NCBI RefSeq assembly: GCF_000263635.1
Contig: NZ_ADEV01000006.1
Location: 29,953-93,952, forward strand
Direction of reading: 5' to 3'
Origin: Gardnerella greenwoodii 00703Dmash
GTDB taxonomy: Bacteria > Actinomycetota > Actinomycetes > Actinomycetales > Bifidobacteriaceae
DNA: 64,000 bases
Under the pieces are notes generated by a model that saw nothing but the letters and a program-made list of their open reading frames with translations, was not told the origin of the DNA and did not search any database. Position numbers and translations under genes: made by a program. Positions 8,932 to 18,634 of this stretch are shown piece after piece; position 1 is the first letter of the stretch; each line of letters begins with the position of its first letter.

Positions 8932-11283
8932 ATGGTTGTAAATAAAGCTGGAAGACGAGCGTCTAATTCGCGCAAAAACGAGCCAAGAAGCGTATCGTCA
9001 CAATCACAAAAAAATACGAATACACCGGCCTCTCTTCCACCTCGTGGACAAGGCTCATACGGCTCATATCATTCTTCAGGTTCCGGCAATAGCAACCGAA
9101 GCTCAAGACGAGAACGCTCACGCGCATACACTCGTCAACAGCGCAGAAAGACTTGGCGCGGAAGGCACCCTATTATTTTTTGGGCACTAATACTAATTTT
9201 TGTACCTATTTTAATTGGCGCAGCAATTTTTGCTTATATGTACGCAACTACCGACATACCTGCTCCTGACAAAGTTGCTATGGCAGATAAAACCAAGGTT
9301 TATTACGCAGATGGAAAAACAGAGTTAGGGTCTTTTGCTGAACAAAACCGTGAAATTATTAATTGTTCAGTTCTTCCTAAATACGTTGGACAGGCAATAG
9401 TTGCTTCAGAAAACCGCTCCTTCTACCAAGATGGCGGAATTGATTTTAAGGGAATTGGCCGCGCTCTTATTCATAACGTTACTAAACGTGGTCGCTGGGG
9501 CGGCTCTACCATTACACAGCAGTACGCTGAACGCTACTATCTTGGCGAAACTAAAACGTATCTCGGTAAACTTCACGAAGCTATTTTGGCTTTGAAAATC
9601 GCTCAAACACAAGATAAAGATACTGTTTTATGCAATTACATGAACACTATTTATCTTGGACGCGGCGCTTATGGTATTCAAGCGGCAGCAAAAGCTTATT
9701 TCGGCGTAGAAGCTAAAGATCTGACATTATCTCAGGCAGCTCTTTTGGCGGGCATAATTCCTGCTCCAAGTAGTTGGGATCCTGCAATCGGCCCTAAAGA
9801 AGCCGGCATTCGCTTTAAGCGAGTGATGAAAATTATGAAAAAAGACGGTTATATTACGGCTTCTCAGGCAGCAAAAGCTAAGATTCCAAAAACAATTACA
9901 CAAACTACGCAAAATATGTATGCAGGTCCACAAGGCTACTTACTGCACATGGTTCGCGACGAGTTGACTAGTAATGGTGCTTTTAGCCAGGAAGATCTCG
10001 ATAGCGGCGGATACCGTATTATTACTACGATTGATAAGTCTAAACAAGATTTAATGTTTAATGTTGCAAGCCCTTCTCAAGGCGGACGTGGGATTGTGCC
10101 TAAAGGATTGCAAATTGGCGGAATTTCCGTAAATGCAAAAGACGGCTCGATTATTTCGGTTTATGCAGGCGACGACTATTTAACAAAACAGTTAAATAAC
10201 GCAACTCAAGCACTTTATGAGCCTGGATCTACAATGAAGCCTTTTGCTTTAATTGGCGCAATTCAAGCAGGCACAAGTCTTGACACAATGTTCAACGGAA
10301 ATTCGCCGCGCAAGTTTGACGGTATTGAAAAACCTGTTGGAAACTTTGCAAACGCAAGCTATGGCATGATTAACTTGTATAGAGCGACTGCAGATTCCGT
10401 CAATACGGTCTATATGGATTTGCAGAGTAAACTTGGCGCTAAAAAAGTTGCACATACAGCTGTTACTGCAGGACTAAATCCTAAGAGAGTTAATGGTAAA
10501 AATCCGTTTACTGTGCTCGGTAATGATTCTGTACATGTAAGCGAAATAGCGCGCGCTTACGCAACTTTTGCCAATCAAGGCAGACGCCCAGATTTGCATA
10601 TTGTTGCTAGCGTAAAGAATCCTGATGGCAAAGAGTTTTATCGTGCTCCAACTGTTGGAAAGCAAGTTTTCTCGCCAACAGATGCTGCATTAGCCACAAA
10701 AGCAATGGTTGGAGTAGTTCAACACGGTACTGCAACCGAGGCTAGATCAATTGGAAGGCCTGTAGCTGGTAAATCTGGAACAGCAAACGACGAAACCGCT
10801 GGAAGCTTCGTAGGATTTACGCCTAATATTGTTACGGCTTTTGCAATTTGGAATCCAGACGCAAATGGCAGCCCGCAAGTAATTAAGCCATTCCACGGGT
10901 ATCTTGGCGGAAGCGACTACCCTGTTCACTTGTTTACTAGATACATGCGCCAAGCTGTAGCAGGAACTCCTGTTGCTAAATTCCCTGAGGTAAAAGATAC
11001 TGGTAAGATTGGTGGGCCGGACGGCACGTGGGGCTTAGGCGATCGACATGCTTACACTCATGATGAAGATGAAGAAGATAAAAATAAGGACAAAGATAAA
11101 GATAAGGATAAAGATAAAGACGATTTAGACCCTGACCATATTAATCGTTCGGACAATCCGTGGGATAGCTATACAAATAGCGGAAACTACGGAAATAGTT
11201 ACAGTGGAAGCTACGGAAATTCGGAATCTGGAAACACTGGCGAAAGCCAATCCGACGCTTCTACGCCACACAGCGGGCAGTAA
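8932..11283 (+). CDS. Class A penicillin-binding protein (transglycosylase/transpeptidase)
   Basis: A bifunctional peptidoglycan synthase. A basic, Ser/Arg-rich cytosolic tail is followed by one membrane anchor (IIFWALILIFVPILIGAAIF). The GT51 glycosyltransferase follows (ASENRSFYQDGGIDFKGIGRA, RGRWGGSTITQQYAE). The transpeptidase has SxxK at EPGSTMKPFA, SVN at ADSVNT, and KSGT at AGKSGTAND. The C-terminus is a low-complexity tail: an acidic Asp/Lys hexamer repeat, then Gly/Ser/Asn-rich. ATG 8932 with GGTGGA upstream is preferred; an in-frame GTG at 8845 would add 29 residues. Family firm, start less so. Confidence 0.92.
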   Translation: MVVNKAGRRASNSRKNEPRSVSSQSQKNTNTPASLPPRGQGSYGSYHSSGSGNSNRSSRRERSRAYTRQQRRKTWRGRHPIIFWALILIFVPILIGAAIFAYMYATTDIPAPDKVAMADKTKVYYADGKTELGSFAEQNREIINCSVLPKYVGQAIVASENRSFYQDGGIDFKGIGRALIHNVTKRGRWGGSTITQQYAERYYLGETKTYLGKLHEAILALKIAQTQDKDTVLCNYMNTIYLGRGAYGIQAAAKAYFGVEAKDLTLSQAALLAGIIPAPSSWDPAIGPKEAGIRFKRVMKIMKKDGYITASQAAKAKIPKTITQTTQNMYAGPQGYLLHMVRDELTSNGAFSQEDLDSGGYRIITTIDKSKQDLMFNVASPSQGGRGIVPKGLQIGGISVNAKDGSIISVYAGDDYLTKQLNNATQALYEPGSTMKPFALIGAIQAGTSLDTMFNGNSPRKFDGIEKPVGNFANASYGMINLYRATADSVNTVYMDLQSKLGAKKVAHTAVTAGLNPKRVNGKNPFTVLGNDSVHVSEIARAYATFANQGRRPDLHIVASVKNPDGKEFYRAPTVGKQVFSPTDAALATKAMVGVVQHGTATEARSIGRPVAGKSGTANDETAGSFVGFTPNIVTAFAIWNPDANGSPQVIKPFHGYLGGSDYPVHLFTRYMRQAVAGTPVAKFPEVKDTGKIGGPDGTWGLGDRHAYTHDEDEEDKNKDKDKDKDKDKDDLDPDHINRSDNPWDSYTNSGNYGNSYSGSYGNSESGNTGESQSDASTPHSGQ
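11076..11122 (+). repeat. In-frame GAYAAR hexamer microsatellite in PBP tail
   Basis: A run of six-base units GATAAA, GACAAA and GATAAG encodes alternating Asp-Lys near the end of the penicillin-binding protein. Changes by whole units keep the frame and would only change tail length. Confidence 0.7.
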
Positions 11284-11311
11284 TTACAGAAAGTATAAGG
11301 AATCATAAATA

Positions 11312-12085
11312 GTGGAACAAAAAACTGAAAAATCAGAAAAAATTACAAACACACAATCGAGCAAGAATATTTTGCGTGCGGTATTTTGGGATATGGATGG
11401 CACGCTTATTGATTCGGAACCGTATTGGCACGAGTCTGAATTTTATTTAGTAGAAAAATACGGCGGATATTGGGATGAAGATTTAGCTTGGAAATGTTCT
11501 GGCGGATCTTTGGAAACAGTTGCAAATAAAATGATTCCTTCCGGGACTAAACTTACCGTAGAAGAAATCGGCAAAGGGATGGTCGATTACGTTGCAGCTC
11601 GCGAAGCTGAACGCGTTCCGTGGATTCCAGGAGTTCTAGACCTTCTTAAAAGCCTCACAAATGCTGGTATTCCTTCTATTTTAGTCAGCAATTCGCCGCG
11701 TTGCCTAGTAGAAAATATTGTTAAGCATGCTCCAGAAGGCGCTTTTGCTGGATACGTTTGTGGAGACGATGGTTTTAAGCCTAAGCCAAGCGCTGAGCCA
11801 TATTTGGCTGCTGGAAAAATGGTTGGTATTTGTGGGAGCGCGGAAGAAATCGCTGAACAAATGGCTCACTGCGTAATCATAGAAGATTCTTTATCTGGTC
11901 TTACTGCTGCAGTTAATTCGGGAGCTACTGTAGTTGCGCAAACTGGTTTTTCGCGCGCAAATATTTCCGAAAGCAAGCACCACGATGAGCTTAATGGATA
12001 TGAAGGCGTGAGCGCAAAAACTCTTGAAAATATTGTTATTAAACGCGCCAAGCGCGCCAAAGAACAACAGATTTCTCGTCTTTAA
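11312..12085 (+). CDS. HAD-superfamily hydrolase (phosphatase-like)
   Basis: A 257-residue HAD protein with motif I at WDMDGTLIDSEP (nucleophile and general-acid Asp), motif II at LVSNSP, a Lys in DDGFKPKPSAEPY, and the motif IV region at VIIEDSLSGLTAAVNSGA. The beta-phosphoglucomutase/phosphatase subgroup fits best; the substrate is unknown. The start is GTG at 11312, with AAGG about 11 bases upstream, 28 bases after the PBP gene, so it may be cotranscribed with that gene. Its 3' end overlaps the convergent hspR gene by 47 bases. Confidence 0.87.
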   Translation: MEQKTEKSEKITNTQSSKNILRAVFWDMDGTLIDSEPYWHESEFYLVEKYGGYWDEDLAWKCSGGSLETVANKMIPSGTKLTVEEIGKGMVDYVAAREAERVPWIPGVLDLLKSLTNAGIPSILVSNSPRCLVENIVKHAPEGAFAGYVCGDDGFKPKPSAEPYLAAGKMVGICGSAEEIAEQMAHCVIIEDSLSGLTAAVNSGATVVAQTGFSRANISESKHHDELNGYEGVSAKTLENIVIKRAKRAKEQQISRL

Positions 12086-12635
12086 TTGCGTTATTATCAC
12101 TTGCGTTTGCATACTCTGATGACGAATAAGACGACGGCAAAGCTCGGCGCTCAGTGCGAATATCTCGTCTCCAGCGCCGAGCATTACGCGAACGCTGCAT
12201 TTCCACAATGTCGCCATCTGCGTTTGCAGCAAAAATATTGCGCTCTGAAGACTCTGCAGCTTCTGTTAAATGACGAACTTGCCTTTTAAGCTGTCGATTT
12301 TCTTCTTGCAGATCCAGAATTTGCATAATTCCAGCTAAATTGATACCTTCATTTTGACTTAAATGCTGCGTTTGTACAATTCTGCTTATATCTCTCAAAG
12401 AGTATCTGCGAGCGCCACCTTCTGTGCGCTGAGGCATGATTAAACGCAAACGATCGTATTGGCGAAGGGTTTGCGGATGAGTATTGGTAAGGCGCGCTAC
12501 ATGGCTGACGGTAAATATTGGCAAATCGATTGTAAAACCTACTTCGTCCGCGCCGTCAAGCGTTGCACTACCACGCACTAAAGCAACTGCGCACATTTCA
12601 TACAGTGCTTTAGTTTCACGCGTTATAGGTGTCAT
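12039..12635 (-). CDS. hspR: Heat shock repressor HspR (MerR family)
   Basis: Last gene of the dnaK-grpE-dnaJ-hspR operon. A MerR-type winged helix (about residues 38-105) begins PIFTVSHVARLTNTHPQTLR and continues with YDRLRLIMPQRTEGGARRYS, matching actinobacterial HspR, followed by a coiled coil (LDLQEENRQLKRQVRHL). HspR represses its own operon through HAIR sites, usually needing DnaK as corepressor; a HAIR site is present ahead of dnaK here. The C-terminal extension (about 60 residues) is Arg-rich and longer than usual. The 3' end overlaps the convergent HAD gene. Confidence 0.92.
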   Translation of the reverse strand: MTPITRETKALYEMCAVALVRGSATLDGADEVGFTIDLPIFTVSHVARLTNTHPQTLRQYDRLRLIMPQRTEGGARRYSLRDISRIVQTQHLSQNEGINLAGIMQILDLQEENRQLKRQVRHLTEAAESSERNIFAANADGDIVEMQRSRNARRWRRDIRTERRALPSSYSSSEYANASDNNAIKDEKSVVLWRAWRV

Positions 12636-12649
12636 AGCACGCCTTCCTT

Positions 12650-12676
12650 TACTTTACTTTTACTTTTACTTTTCTT
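12650..12676 (-). repeat. AAAAGT-type tandem repeat upstream of hspR
   Basis: The minus strand carries about three AAAAGT units followed by two AAAGT units, directly before the ribosome-binding site (AAAGGAAGG) of hspR. The tract lies between dnaJ and hspR, so a change in unit number would alter only the spacer. Confidence 0.6.
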
Positions 12677-12690
12677 AATTTATTTTTACA

Positions 12691-13752
12691 CTATTTTTGT
12701 CTCAAATTATTAATTTCTTCCGCGTAAGATTCGCCGGCAGTCTTATCAAATTCTTTTGCTACACGCTTAAGCAACATATTTGCTCGTTGTGGCAGGCGAA
12801 TTTGCACAAGACCAACAAAATCGCCATTTGCTCCCGGAACTCCAGCGCCTTTCACACGAACTTCATCTCCGCTAGATGAGCAAGCTGGAACTTTAAACGT
12901 AACAGGATTACCATCTACGTCATTAAGCGTAACTTTTGCACCATGCACAGCTTCACTTAAAGTTACCGGAAGAGTTGCGACCAAATCGTTTGCGCGCAAA
13001 GTGAATTTATTAGATTCTTCTACATGAACTTGTAGGTACAAATCTCCTGCAGAACCGCCAAATCTTCCTGGCTTTCCTTTACTCTTTAAACGAATTTTTT
13101 GACCGTTTTTTACTCCGGCTGGAATATGCGTTTTAAAAGTCGATCCGGCTGCACGCAGCGAAACAGTAGCACCCTTAAATGCCTGCTTAAAAGTGAGTTT
13201 AATATCTGTTGTTATATCGTCACCTTTCGTAGGCACATTTTGGTTTTGAGCACTTTCGTATTGCTCGTCTTCAAAACTGTTCGCGCTTTGGAATCCAGAC
13301 GCACCAGAATTTTGACGTCCACCGGCAAACATGGAGAAAATATCACCCATATTTGGGCCAGCGCCACTACTTGCGAAACGAATGCGCGAGCCGTTTCCGC
13401 CCATTCCGCCCATGTTGCCCATACCGGCTCCTCCATTAAACATGGAGAAAATATCCGAGAAGCTTGACGCATCAAATCCGCCTGCTCCCCCGGCGCCACC
13501 GGCAAAACGAGCACCTCCTGCACCAAATTGACGAATAGCATCGTAGCGTTGGCGAGTTTGGCTATCTTTTAGAACATCATAAGCTTCAGAAACGTCCTTA
13601 AACTTTTCTTCAGCTTCTTTTGTTTTGTTCAAATCCGGATGATATTTACGCGCTAACTTACGATACGCTTTAGTAATCGTTGCTTCGTCAGCGTCTTTGG
13701 AGACACCTAAAACTTTATAAAAATCTTTAGCTAACCACTCATTTTCAGCCAT
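12691..13752 (-). CDS. dnaJ: DnaJ-family cochaperone without zinc-finger region
   Basis: Stimulates DnaK ATP hydrolysis. The J domain at the N-terminus ([20 protein letters not shown], with HPD in KYHPDLN) is followed by a long Gly/Phe/Met-rich linker (about residues 75-150) and the two-lobed substrate-binding C-terminal domain ([12 protein letters not shown] onward). None of the CxxCxGxG repeats of class A DnaJ is present, so this is a class B (CbpA-like) form even though it sits in the dnaK operon. AAAGGAGG precedes the ATG at 13752. It is 126 bases downstream of grpE. Confidence 0.93.
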   Translation of the reverse strand: MAENEWLAKDFYKVLGVSKDADEATITKAYRKLARKYHPDLNKTKEAEEKFKDVSEAYDVLKDSQTRQRYDAIRQFGAGGARFAGGAGGAGGFDASSFSDIFSMFNGGAGMGNMGGMGGNGSRIRFASSGAGPNMGDIFSMFAGGRQNSGASGFQSANSFEDEQYESAQNQNVPTKGDDITTDIKLTFKQAFKGATVSLRAAGSTFKTHIPAGVKNGQKIRLKSKGKPGRFGGSAGDLYLQVHVEESNKFTLRANDLVATLPVTLSEAVHGAKVTLNDVDGNPVTFKVPACSSSGDEVRVKGAGVPGANGDFVGLVQIRLPQRANMLLKRVAKEFDKTAGESYAEEINNLRQK

Positions 13753-13811
13753 TTGTGCCTCCTTTCTTTACAAGCACATTGGCTATTTCGCTTTTTTGAC
13801 CAAATATAGCC

Positions 13812-13845
13812 TGCTCGTGCCAACTCTTATGAGCTAGCACGAGCA
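13812..13845 (-). terminator. Intercistronic hairpin between grpE and dnaJ
   Basis: A 9-bp perfect inverted repeat, TGCTCGTGC and GCACGAGCA, lies in the 126-base gap between grpE and dnaJ without a clear T-run after it. It could act as a partial terminator or an mRNA processing or stability element giving lower dnaJ-hspR than dnaK-grpE expression. Confidence 0.5.
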
Positions 13846-13878
13846 AGTTACGCAATAAAGTTACAACTAAGAGTTTCG

Positions 13879-14592
13879 TTAGGAATTACTTGGTGAAGAA
13901 ACGACCACACGAGCTGCGCGAATAACACGATCTCCTATGCGATACCCCGCTTCAACCACAGCGTCCACAGTTTCTTTTGTAGCGTCTGGATCAGGACGAT
14001 GTAAAACAGCATCGTGCTTTGTAGGGTCAAAGTCTTCGCCTTTTTCGCCGAACTTTTCTACGCCGAACTTCTCAAAAGCCTTATCAATCTTGGTTGCAAC
14101 AGCCTTAAACGAATCATCCATTTCGCTGTGCTCGCGAATACGGTCAATATCATCCAAAGCTGGAAGCAATGCTGTTAGCACGTCGATAATTCCATGCTGT
14201 CTGAAACGATCCTGCTCTTTCGCAGAACGATTGCGGAAGTTAATAAACTCTGCTCGCTCGCGTTGCAACGCTTCTAAGTATTCAGCAGCCTCTTTTTTGG
14301 CTTTACCTAAAGGCGTTAAACTGCTGTCGTCTGCATCTTTACTATCTTTCGATTCAGAAGATTCAGAAGATTCAGAAGAATTTGCGACATTTGCAGAATC
14401 CACAGAATCTGCGGAATCCGCAGAAACATTAGCATCAGAATGCTCGTCAGCTTCCGTTTCTGCACGATTCACGTTTTCAGCTTGCTTTGAAGATTGTGCA
14501 GAAGTCTTCGCAGAATCTTCTGCAGGTTTTACATCCAGCGAGTCAGAATCTTCCATTCCTTGCAAATATTCGTTGGTGTTAAAATCGGACAT
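13879..14592 (-). CDS. grpE: Nucleotide exchange factor GrpE
   Basis: Releases ADP from DnaK. Residues about 90-237 show the GrpE pattern: a coiled coil (AAEYLEALQRERAEFINFRN), then LLPALDDIDRI, and the C-terminal beta domain ending YRIGDRVIRAARVVVS. The first 90 residues are a low-complexity Ser/Asp/Glu/Ala-rich extension with SSESSES repeats. The start codon overlaps the dnaK stop by one base (TAATG), so translation is coupled to dnaK. Confidence 0.95.
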   Translation of the reverse strand: MSDFNTNEYLQGMEDSDSLDVKPAEDSAKTSAQSSKQAENVNRAETEADEHSDANVSADSADSVDSANVANSSESSESSESKDSKDADDSSLTPLGKAKKEAAEYLEALQRERAEFINFRNRSAKEQDRFRQHGIIDVLTALLPALDDIDRIREHSEMDDSFKAVATKIDKAFEKFGVEKFGEKGEDFDPTKHDAVLHRPDPDATKETVDAVVEAGYRIGDRVIRAARVVVSSPSNS

Positions 14593-16487
14593 TACTTGTT
14601 GTCCTTATCGTCCTTGTCGTCGTCCACCACTTCGGCGTCAACCACGTCATCATCCTTAGAGGCAGATTCAGCACCAGCATTTGCACCAGCCTGAGCACCA
14701 GCAGCAGGACCAGCTTGAGCACCAGCAGCGCCCTGCTGAGCGTAAAGCTGCTGACCAATCTTCTGAGCAGAAGTCATCAACTCACTCTGAGCAGACTTAA
14801 TCTTCTCAACGTCATCACCCTTCAAAGCTTCCTTCAAAGCGTTCACCTTTTCGGTAACTTCCTTGGAGATTTCGTCGGAAAGCTTGTCTTTATTATCGTT
14901 CACAAGCTTTTCAGTTTGGTAGGCAAAAGCTTCTGCCTGGTTGCGAACTTCAGCTTCTTCCTTACGCTTCTTATCTTCAGCTTCGTGAGCTTCAGCTTCC
15001 TTCACCATGCGATCGATTTCGTCCTTTGGAAGGCCAGAACCACCGGTAATAGTCATGGACTGCTCCTTACCAGTGCCCTTATCCTTAGCGGAAACGTGCA
15101 CAATGCCGTTAGCATCAATATCGAAAGTAACTTCAATCTGAGGAACGCCACGAGGAGCTGGAGCAATACCAGTCAACTCAAAAGTGCCAAGAGGCTTGTT
15201 ATCGCGAGCAAACTCACGTTCACCCTGGTAAACCTGAATCAACACGGATGGCTGATTATCTTCAGCAGTGGAGAATACTTCCGAGCGCTTCGTAGGAATT
15301 GCAGTATTGCGGTCAATAAGCTTAGTCATAATTCCGCCCTTGGTTTCAATACCCAAGGAAAGTGGAGTTACGTCAATAAGCAGAACGTCTTTGCGGTCTC
15401 CCTTAATAACACCCGACTGCACAGCTGCACCAACGGCAACAACCTCATCCGGATTCACGGACTGGTTAGCTTCCTTACCACCGGTAAGTTCCTTTACCAA
15501 ATCCTTCACGGCTGGCATACGAGTAGAACCACCAACAAGAACCACGTGATCAATCTGGCTTACGGAAATTCCAGCGTCAGAAAGCACGTTGTTAAATGGC
15601 GTACGGCAGCGGCCAAGCAAGTCGGAAGTCATTTCCTCAAAGTGAGCGCGAGTCAAAGTCTCATCCAAATGCACTGGAGTGCCGTCAGGAGTCATTGCCA
15701 AGTACTGCATAGAAATTGAAGTGGAAGTAGAAGAGCTAAGCTCCTTCTTCGCCTGCTCAGCAGCTTCCTTCAAACGCTGCAAAGCAATCTTATCCTTGCT
15801 CAAATCAACGCCATACTTGTTCTTAACTTCGCCAACGAGCCAGTCGATAATCTTCTGATCCCAGTCGTCGCCACCCAAGTGGTTATCGCCATTAGTGGCC
15901 TGAACCTGAATTGTGGAGAATCCGTCGTCATCCTTACCAATTTCAAGCAAGGACACGTCGAAAGTACCGCCACCCAAGTCGAATACCAAAATGCGCTCGT
16001 CTTCCTTGCCCTTTTCGAGGCCGTAAGCCAAAGCTGCAGCAGTTGGCTCGTTAATAATACGAAGCACGTTCAAGCCTGCAATCTTACCTGCGTCCTTAGT
16101 TGCCTGACGCTGAGCATCGTTGAAGTATGCTGGGCAGGTAATAACGGCATCGGTTACTGGCTCTCCCAAGTAAGCTTCAGCATCGCGCTTCAACTTCATC
16201 AAAACCTGTGCGGAAATCTCCTGTGGAGTCCACTTCTTACCGTCGATTTCAACAGTCCAATCAGTGCCCATGTGGCGCTTTACGGAGCTAATTGTGCGAT
16301 CAACGTTTGTTACAGCCTGACGCTTAGCAACTTCACCAACCAGAATTTCGCCGGACTTGCTAAATGCCACAACAGATGGTGTGGTGCGAGCGCCTTCAGC
16401 GTTCACAATAACGGTTGGGCTGCCGCCTTCAAGAGTAGCGATGCAAGAATTAGTTGTACCCAAATCAATACCTACTGCACGTCCCAT
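14592..16487 (-). CDS. dnaK: Hsp70 chaperone DnaK
   Basis: A 631-residue Hsp70. The ATPase domain begins [17 protein letters not shown], with [19 protein letters not shown] and [12 protein letters not shown]. The substrate-binding domain contains [14 protein letters not shown]. The C-terminal lid ends in a Gly/Ala/Gln-rich tail and an acidic [10 protein letters not shown] end. First gene of the chaperone operon, with the promoter and a HAIR operator at 16623-16656. Codon use is markedly more GC-rich and regular than in neighbours, as expected for a highly expressed gene. Confidence 0.98.
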   Translation of the reverse strand: MGRAVGIDLGTTNSCIATLEGGSPTVIVNAEGARTTPSVVAFSKSGEILVGEVAKRQAVTNVDRTISSVKRHMGTDWTVEIDGKKWTPQEISAQVLMKLKRDAEAYLGEPVTDAVITCPAYFNDAQRQATKDAGKIAGLNVLRIINEPTAAALAYGLEKGKEDERILVFDLGGGTFDVSLLEIGKDDDGFSTIQVQATNGDNHLGGDDWDQKIIDWLVGEVKNKYGVDLSKDKIALQRLKEAAEQAKKELSSSTSTSISMQYLAMTPDGTPVHLDETLTRAHFEEMTSDLLGRCRTPFNNVLSDAGISVSQIDHVVLVGGSTRMPAVKDLVKELTGGKEANQSVNPDEVVAVGAAVQSGVIKGDRKDVLLIDVTPLSLGIETKGGIMTKLIDRNTAIPTKRSEVFSTAEDNQPSVLIQVYQGEREFARDNKPLGTFELTGIAPAPRGVPQIEVTFDIDANGIVHVSAKDKGTGKEQSMTITGGSGLPKDEIDRMVKEAEAHEAEDKKRKEEAEVRNQAEAFAYQTEKLVNDNKDKLSDEISKEVTEKVNALKEALKGDDVEKIKSAQSELMTSAQKIGQQLYAQQGAAGAQAGPAAGAQAGANAGAESASKDDDVVDAEVVDDDKDDKDNK

Positions 16488-16622
16488 AATTTCTCCTTAA
16501 CTAGGTATTGCACGCTTTGTGCAATTACGTTTTCCTTTAAGTTTTGTAGTTACGTGAGCTGAGCTTTATTTAGATTCCTTATTGGAAACTAGGTAAATCA
16601 CCAGCTTTTTTACTTTCCAAAA

Positions 16623-16656
16623 CTTGAGCCTACTACACTCAACTTGTAAAAGTCAA
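16623..16656 (-). promoter_or_regulatory. dnaK promoter overlapped by HspR operator (HAIR)
   Basis: CTTGAGC (16623-16629) and ACTCAAC (16637-16643), separated by seven bases, match the HAIR consensus CTTGAGT-N7-ACTCAAG with two mismatches. On the minus strand a -35 TTGACT (16651-16656) and a -10 TAGGCT (16627-16632), 18 bases apart, place the operator across the -10 box. HspR binding there would block RNA polymerase. A further half-site, ACTCAAG, lies at 16697-16703 with a poor partner half (CTTTATA) at 16683-16689. Confidence 0.85.
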
Positions 16657-16744
16657 CTTTTATTCCCAAAAATTACAAAAAACTTTATACAACTAGACTC
16701 AAGTTTTGAATAAAAGCATAACTTAAGGAGAAATTACGCAAGTT

Positions 16745-17476
16745 TCACGCGCTGAACTTAAAGCGGCGCAAAGAATTATCCAGCGCATTGTAACGCGCCA
16801 AAACACCAATAAGCGGCGTGCCAATACCGGTTATAAGTTTAATTGCTTCAGTTGCCATCATTGCGCCAACAATAGCCGCAGTCGCGCCTAATACTGCCGA
16901 TTTTGGCACCGTTTCTTCCAGAGGTGGGCAAGGATACAAGTCGCGCAAGCATGGTCCCTCTCCAGGCATAAAAACACTTACTTGACCCTCGTAATAAAGC
17001 ACCGAGCCATAAACTTCCGGAGTCCCCTCACTCCAGGCAGAATCCGCAATCAAAAAACGAGTAGCAAAATTATCGCAACCGTCAATTATCAAGTCGTGAT
17101 TTTCTACAAGCTGCTTTGCATTATCTTCATTAAATCTATTTACAAGGTTGATTTTTAAGCCCGGAGATAGCGCCTGCAAGCGTTTAGCTGCAAGTTGCGC
17201 TTTAGATTGGCCGCACTGATCAACAGTGTACAAAGTCTGCCTTTGCAAGTTAGAAAGCTCAACAACGTCGTCGTCACAAATTGTGATTTCGCCGACTCCT
17301 GCTGCAGCAAGCGAAAGTAGGCATGGCGAGCCAAGCCCCCCGGCTCCAACCATGCAGATTTTCGCATTGCGAAGTAACTGCTGATGCTCATGCGTAAAGC
17401 CCGGCAGGAGCAAGTGGCGGCAAGTGCGCTCCGCCTCAAGCTCCTGCAGGTTGTCGTAAATTTTATTAATCGTCAT
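16745..17476 (-). CDS. thiF: ThiF/MoeB/HesA-family sulfur-carrier adenylyltransferase
   Basis: An E1-like enzyme that adenylates the C-terminal glycine of ThiS before sulfur transfer. The nucleotide-binding motif is VGAGGLGSPCLLSLAAAGVG, followed by DDDVVELSNLQRQTLY and the D in DLIIDGCDNFATRFL. The C-terminal segment has PCLRDLYPCPP, the region of the active-site cysteine. Position as the last gene of thiO-thiS-thiG-thiF supports ThiF rather than MoeB. The ribosome-binding site is weak. Nothing resembling a terminator was seen before the dnaK promoter. Confidence 0.9.
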   Translation of the reverse strand: MTINKIYDNLQELEAERTCRHLLLPGFTHEHQQLLRNAKICMVGAGGLGSPCLLSLAAAGVGEITICDDDVVELSNLQRQTLYTVDQCGQSKAQLAAKRLQALSPGLKINLVNRFNEDNAKQLVENHDLIIDGCDNFATRFLIADSAWSEGTPEVYGSVLYYEGQVSVFMPGEGPCLRDLYPCPPLEETVPKSAVLGATAAIVGAMMATEAIKLITGIGTPLIGVLARYNALDNSLRRFKFSA

Positions 17477-17511
17477 GTTGAATAATATGCCGAAAAATTA
17501 CAGTACAAAAT

Positions 17512-18336
17512 TTACAGCACGGAATCAGCCCAAGCGCGGCCCTCAACAGGAGAGGAAGCGAGAGCATGATTTCGCATTGGAATACGCCCAGCGTCGTGAG
17601 CAAGCTTGCCAGCAGTTACAGCAGCAGCCATTGCGCGGCCCATCTTCACTGGATCTGGGCAACGAGTTACGGCGCTTGCAAGAAGCACGCCGGAGCAGCC
17701 GATTTCAAAAGCTTTAACAACGTCGGAAGCAGTGCCAACGCCGGCATCCAAAATCACAGGAACGCCAGCTTCCTTGCATTCGCGCACAATCAGCTCAATA
17801 TTTCGAGGATTCAAAATACCAAGACCAGTGCCAATTGGAGCGCCACCAGGCATAACAGCCTTCACGCCAAGCGAAACCAAACGACGAGCCACAATCGGGT
17901 CGTCATTCGTGTAGCAAAGCACGCTAAAGCCTTCTTCAACGAGCTTTTCTGCAGCAAGCAAAACTTCGCGAGTATCTGGAAGCAAAGTATCGTCGTCTGC
18001 AATAACTTCGAGCTTAATCCAGTCGGTTCCAAGAGATTCGCGAGCCATTTTTGCAGTAAGCACAGCGTCATGCGCAGTTTTGCATCCTGCAGTATTTGGC
18101 AAAACGTTAATATTATGGCGCTGAAGCATTCCGTAAATATCCACGCCTGTTTTTGCGTGACGGCGCAAAGCAACCGTAGCTACTTCCGCACCCGAAGCCA
18201 CAAGCGACTTCTCCATAATATCAATGCTCGTCATGCCACCAGTGCCAAGCAAAAGCCTCGAATGTAAAGTCTTACCACAAAGCTGCCAAGTATCGACACT
18301 TTCTTCTGCATTATTTTCAGAATTATTTTCTGCCAT
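17512..18336 (-). CDS. thiG: Thiazole synthase ThiG
   Basis: Forms the thiazole phosphate ring of thiamine from dehydroglycine, DXP and ThiS thiocarboxylate. Family stretches are clear: [46 protein letters not shown] (the Lys forms the imine), [14 protein letters not shown] and [20 protein letters not shown]. Length (274) is normal. AAAGG lies a few bases before the ATG. It is 38 bases downstream of thiS and 35 bases upstream of thiF. Confidence 0.97.
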   Translation of the reverse strand: MAENNSENNAEESVDTWQLCGKTLHSRLLLGTGGMTSIDIMEKSLVASGAEVATVALRRHAKTGVDIYGMLQRHNINVLPNTAGCKTAHDAVLTAKMARESLGTDWIKLEVIADDDTLLPDTREVLLAAEKLVEEGFSVLCYTNDDPIVARRLVSLGVKAVMPGGAPIGTGLGILNPRNIELIVRECKEAGVPVILDAGVGTASDVVKAFEIGCSGVLLASAVTRCPDPVKMGRAMAAAVTAGKLAHDAGRIPMRNHALASSPVEGRAWADSVL

Positions 18337-18374
18337 TTTAAGCCTTTTATTTAAAATTTAATATTTTGTAAGTA

Positions 18375-18581
18375 TCAGCCGCCTTGAACTGCGCTGAGAA
18401 TCTCGATTTGATTCCCATCGCAAATCACAGTCGATGCCCACTGATTACGCTTAAGCACATCGTCGCCAATTGCAACAGCTATGCCAGGACCAGCGTCTGA
18501 ACCGTAACGTTGAGCAATAAGCTCAGCAACAGTTAACCCATCTTGAACTTCAATAGTTTCACCATTGACGACGATTTGCAT
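18375..18581 (-). CDS. thiS: Sulfur carrier protein ThiS
   Basis: A 68-residue ubiquitin-fold protein starting MQIVVNGETIEV and ending in the required Gly-Gly (SAVQGG), whose C-terminal carboxylate is adenylated by ThiF and turned into a thiocarboxylate. AAAGG precedes the ATG. It lies between thiO and thiG in the operon. Confidence 0.96.
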   Translation of the reverse strand: MQIVVNGETIEVQDGLTVAELIAQRYGSDAGPGIAVAIGDDVLKRNQWASTVICDGNQIEILSAVQGG

Positions 18582-18634
18582 AATTCAACCTTTATTAACG
18601 TCTATTAAACTTGCGCTACTAGAAACTTGCGTAA

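Noticed and set aside
14715..15719. 334-codon frame antisense to dnaK
   Set aside because: Opposite dnaK, explained by its codon bias.
17333..17342. C-rich run within thiF as a second phase-variation tract
   Set aside because: Only six Cs, and the frame is intact with a normal ThiF sequence around it (GGLGSP motif).
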